A DNA stretch of 64,000 nucleotides from Roseococcus sp. (lineage in GTDB: Bacteria; Pseudomonadota; Alphaproteobacteria; Acetobacterales; Acetobacteraceae). Positions 63,980 through 64,000 of this stretch are shown in pieces (position 1 is the first letter of the stretch; every line of letters starts with the position of its first letter). Made by a program: the position numbers and the translations under genes. The stretch covers positions 62,001 through 126,000 of the forward strand of contig JAOAIK010000040.1 in NCBI GenBank assembly GCA_026414745.1, read 5' to 3'. Below the pieces are notes generated by a model. It was not told where the DNA came from. It did no database searches and saw only the letters and a list, made by a program, of their open reading frames with translations.

Positions 63980-64000
63980 ATGACCAGCCACTCCGCGCCG
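63980..64000 (+). CDS. gyrB: First codons of the next gene, probably gyrB
   Basis: An ATG at 63980 opens a frame of seven codons (MTSHSAP) up to the window edge, 55 bases after recF. The dnaN-recF-gyrB order is widely conserved, so DNA gyrase subunit B is the likely product. The visible residues are too few to test this, and no clear ribosome-binding site precedes them. Confidence 0.45.

Overview
The window is very GC-rich chromosomal DNA from an alphaproteobacterium. Gene content points to Rhodospirillales, most likely an Acetobacteraceae/Roseomonas-type bacterium. The markers are the cobS-cobT pair beside a J-domain gene and bolA, a GapR-type DUF2312 protein, DUF1244 and DUF2889 proteins, a metal-cysteine-free HemB, dnaN-recF followed by what looks like gyrB, and three solitary Bug/TctC-type solute receptors. 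This placement is inferred from gene families; no rRNA lies in the window. Coding density is extreme: convergent genes may end 1-4 bases apart and operon genes often overlap by ATGA or GTGA. No tRNA, rRNA, insertion sequence, phage gene or CRISPR array was seen, and no gap without a gene exceeds about 240 bases.

Layout. 1-7.1 kb: start of a secreted protein, a 27-bp tandem array behind cobT, cobT-cobS, a DUF2459 gene, a J-domain gene divergent from bolA, a GMC oxidoreductase and a DUF2889 gene. 7.2-13.5 kb: secB, then a surface-sugar locus (aminotransferase, two GT4 glycosyltransferases, a membrane-anchored sugar-nucleotide dehydratase). 13.6-18.3 kb: aldehyde dehydrogenase, a Bug receptor, a class III CoA-transferase and an alpha/beta hydrolase. 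18.4-21.8 kb: a sulfide-oxidation operon (type II SQR, small membrane protein, DsrE-like periplasmic protein, TrxC, AcfC-like binding protein). 21.8-29.5 kb: hemB, metY, a small secreted protein, and pyruvate kinase and glycerate kinase divergent from tartrate dehydrogenase plus a Bug receptor; the last four resemble a tartrate-to-pyruvate pathway. 29.5-36.4 kb: DUF1244, GapR-like, ketopantoate reductase, a MacA-MacB type exporter, aldo/keto reductase and a secreted protein. 36.4-42.3 kb: a heavy-metal RND efflux operon in the order adaptor, pump, outer-membrane channel. 42.4-50.3 kb: M23 peptidase, xseA, purD, a Nudix enzyme, an Atm1-type ABC exporter, a small protein, rpmB and a degenerate histidine kinase. 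50.4-56.3 kb: universal stress protein, a two-domain kinase coupled to pdxH, fabI, and psd-pssA for phosphatidylethanolamine synthesis. 56.4-64 kb: ftsK, cysK, a Bug receptor, a polysaccharide deacetylase, dnaN, recF and the first codons of the next gene.

Sulfur chemistry recurs: SQR, DsrE-like protein, TrxC, metY and cysK could together take sulfide to persulfide and to cysteine/homocysteine. The most unusual structures are the in-frame repeat extension behind cobT, whose + strand forms a series of hairpins with GNRA loops; the SQR operon; the Spy-like LTxxQ insertion in the MacA-type adaptor; the His-box-less kinase; and palindromes sitting on the putative metal-efflux and tartrate promoters.
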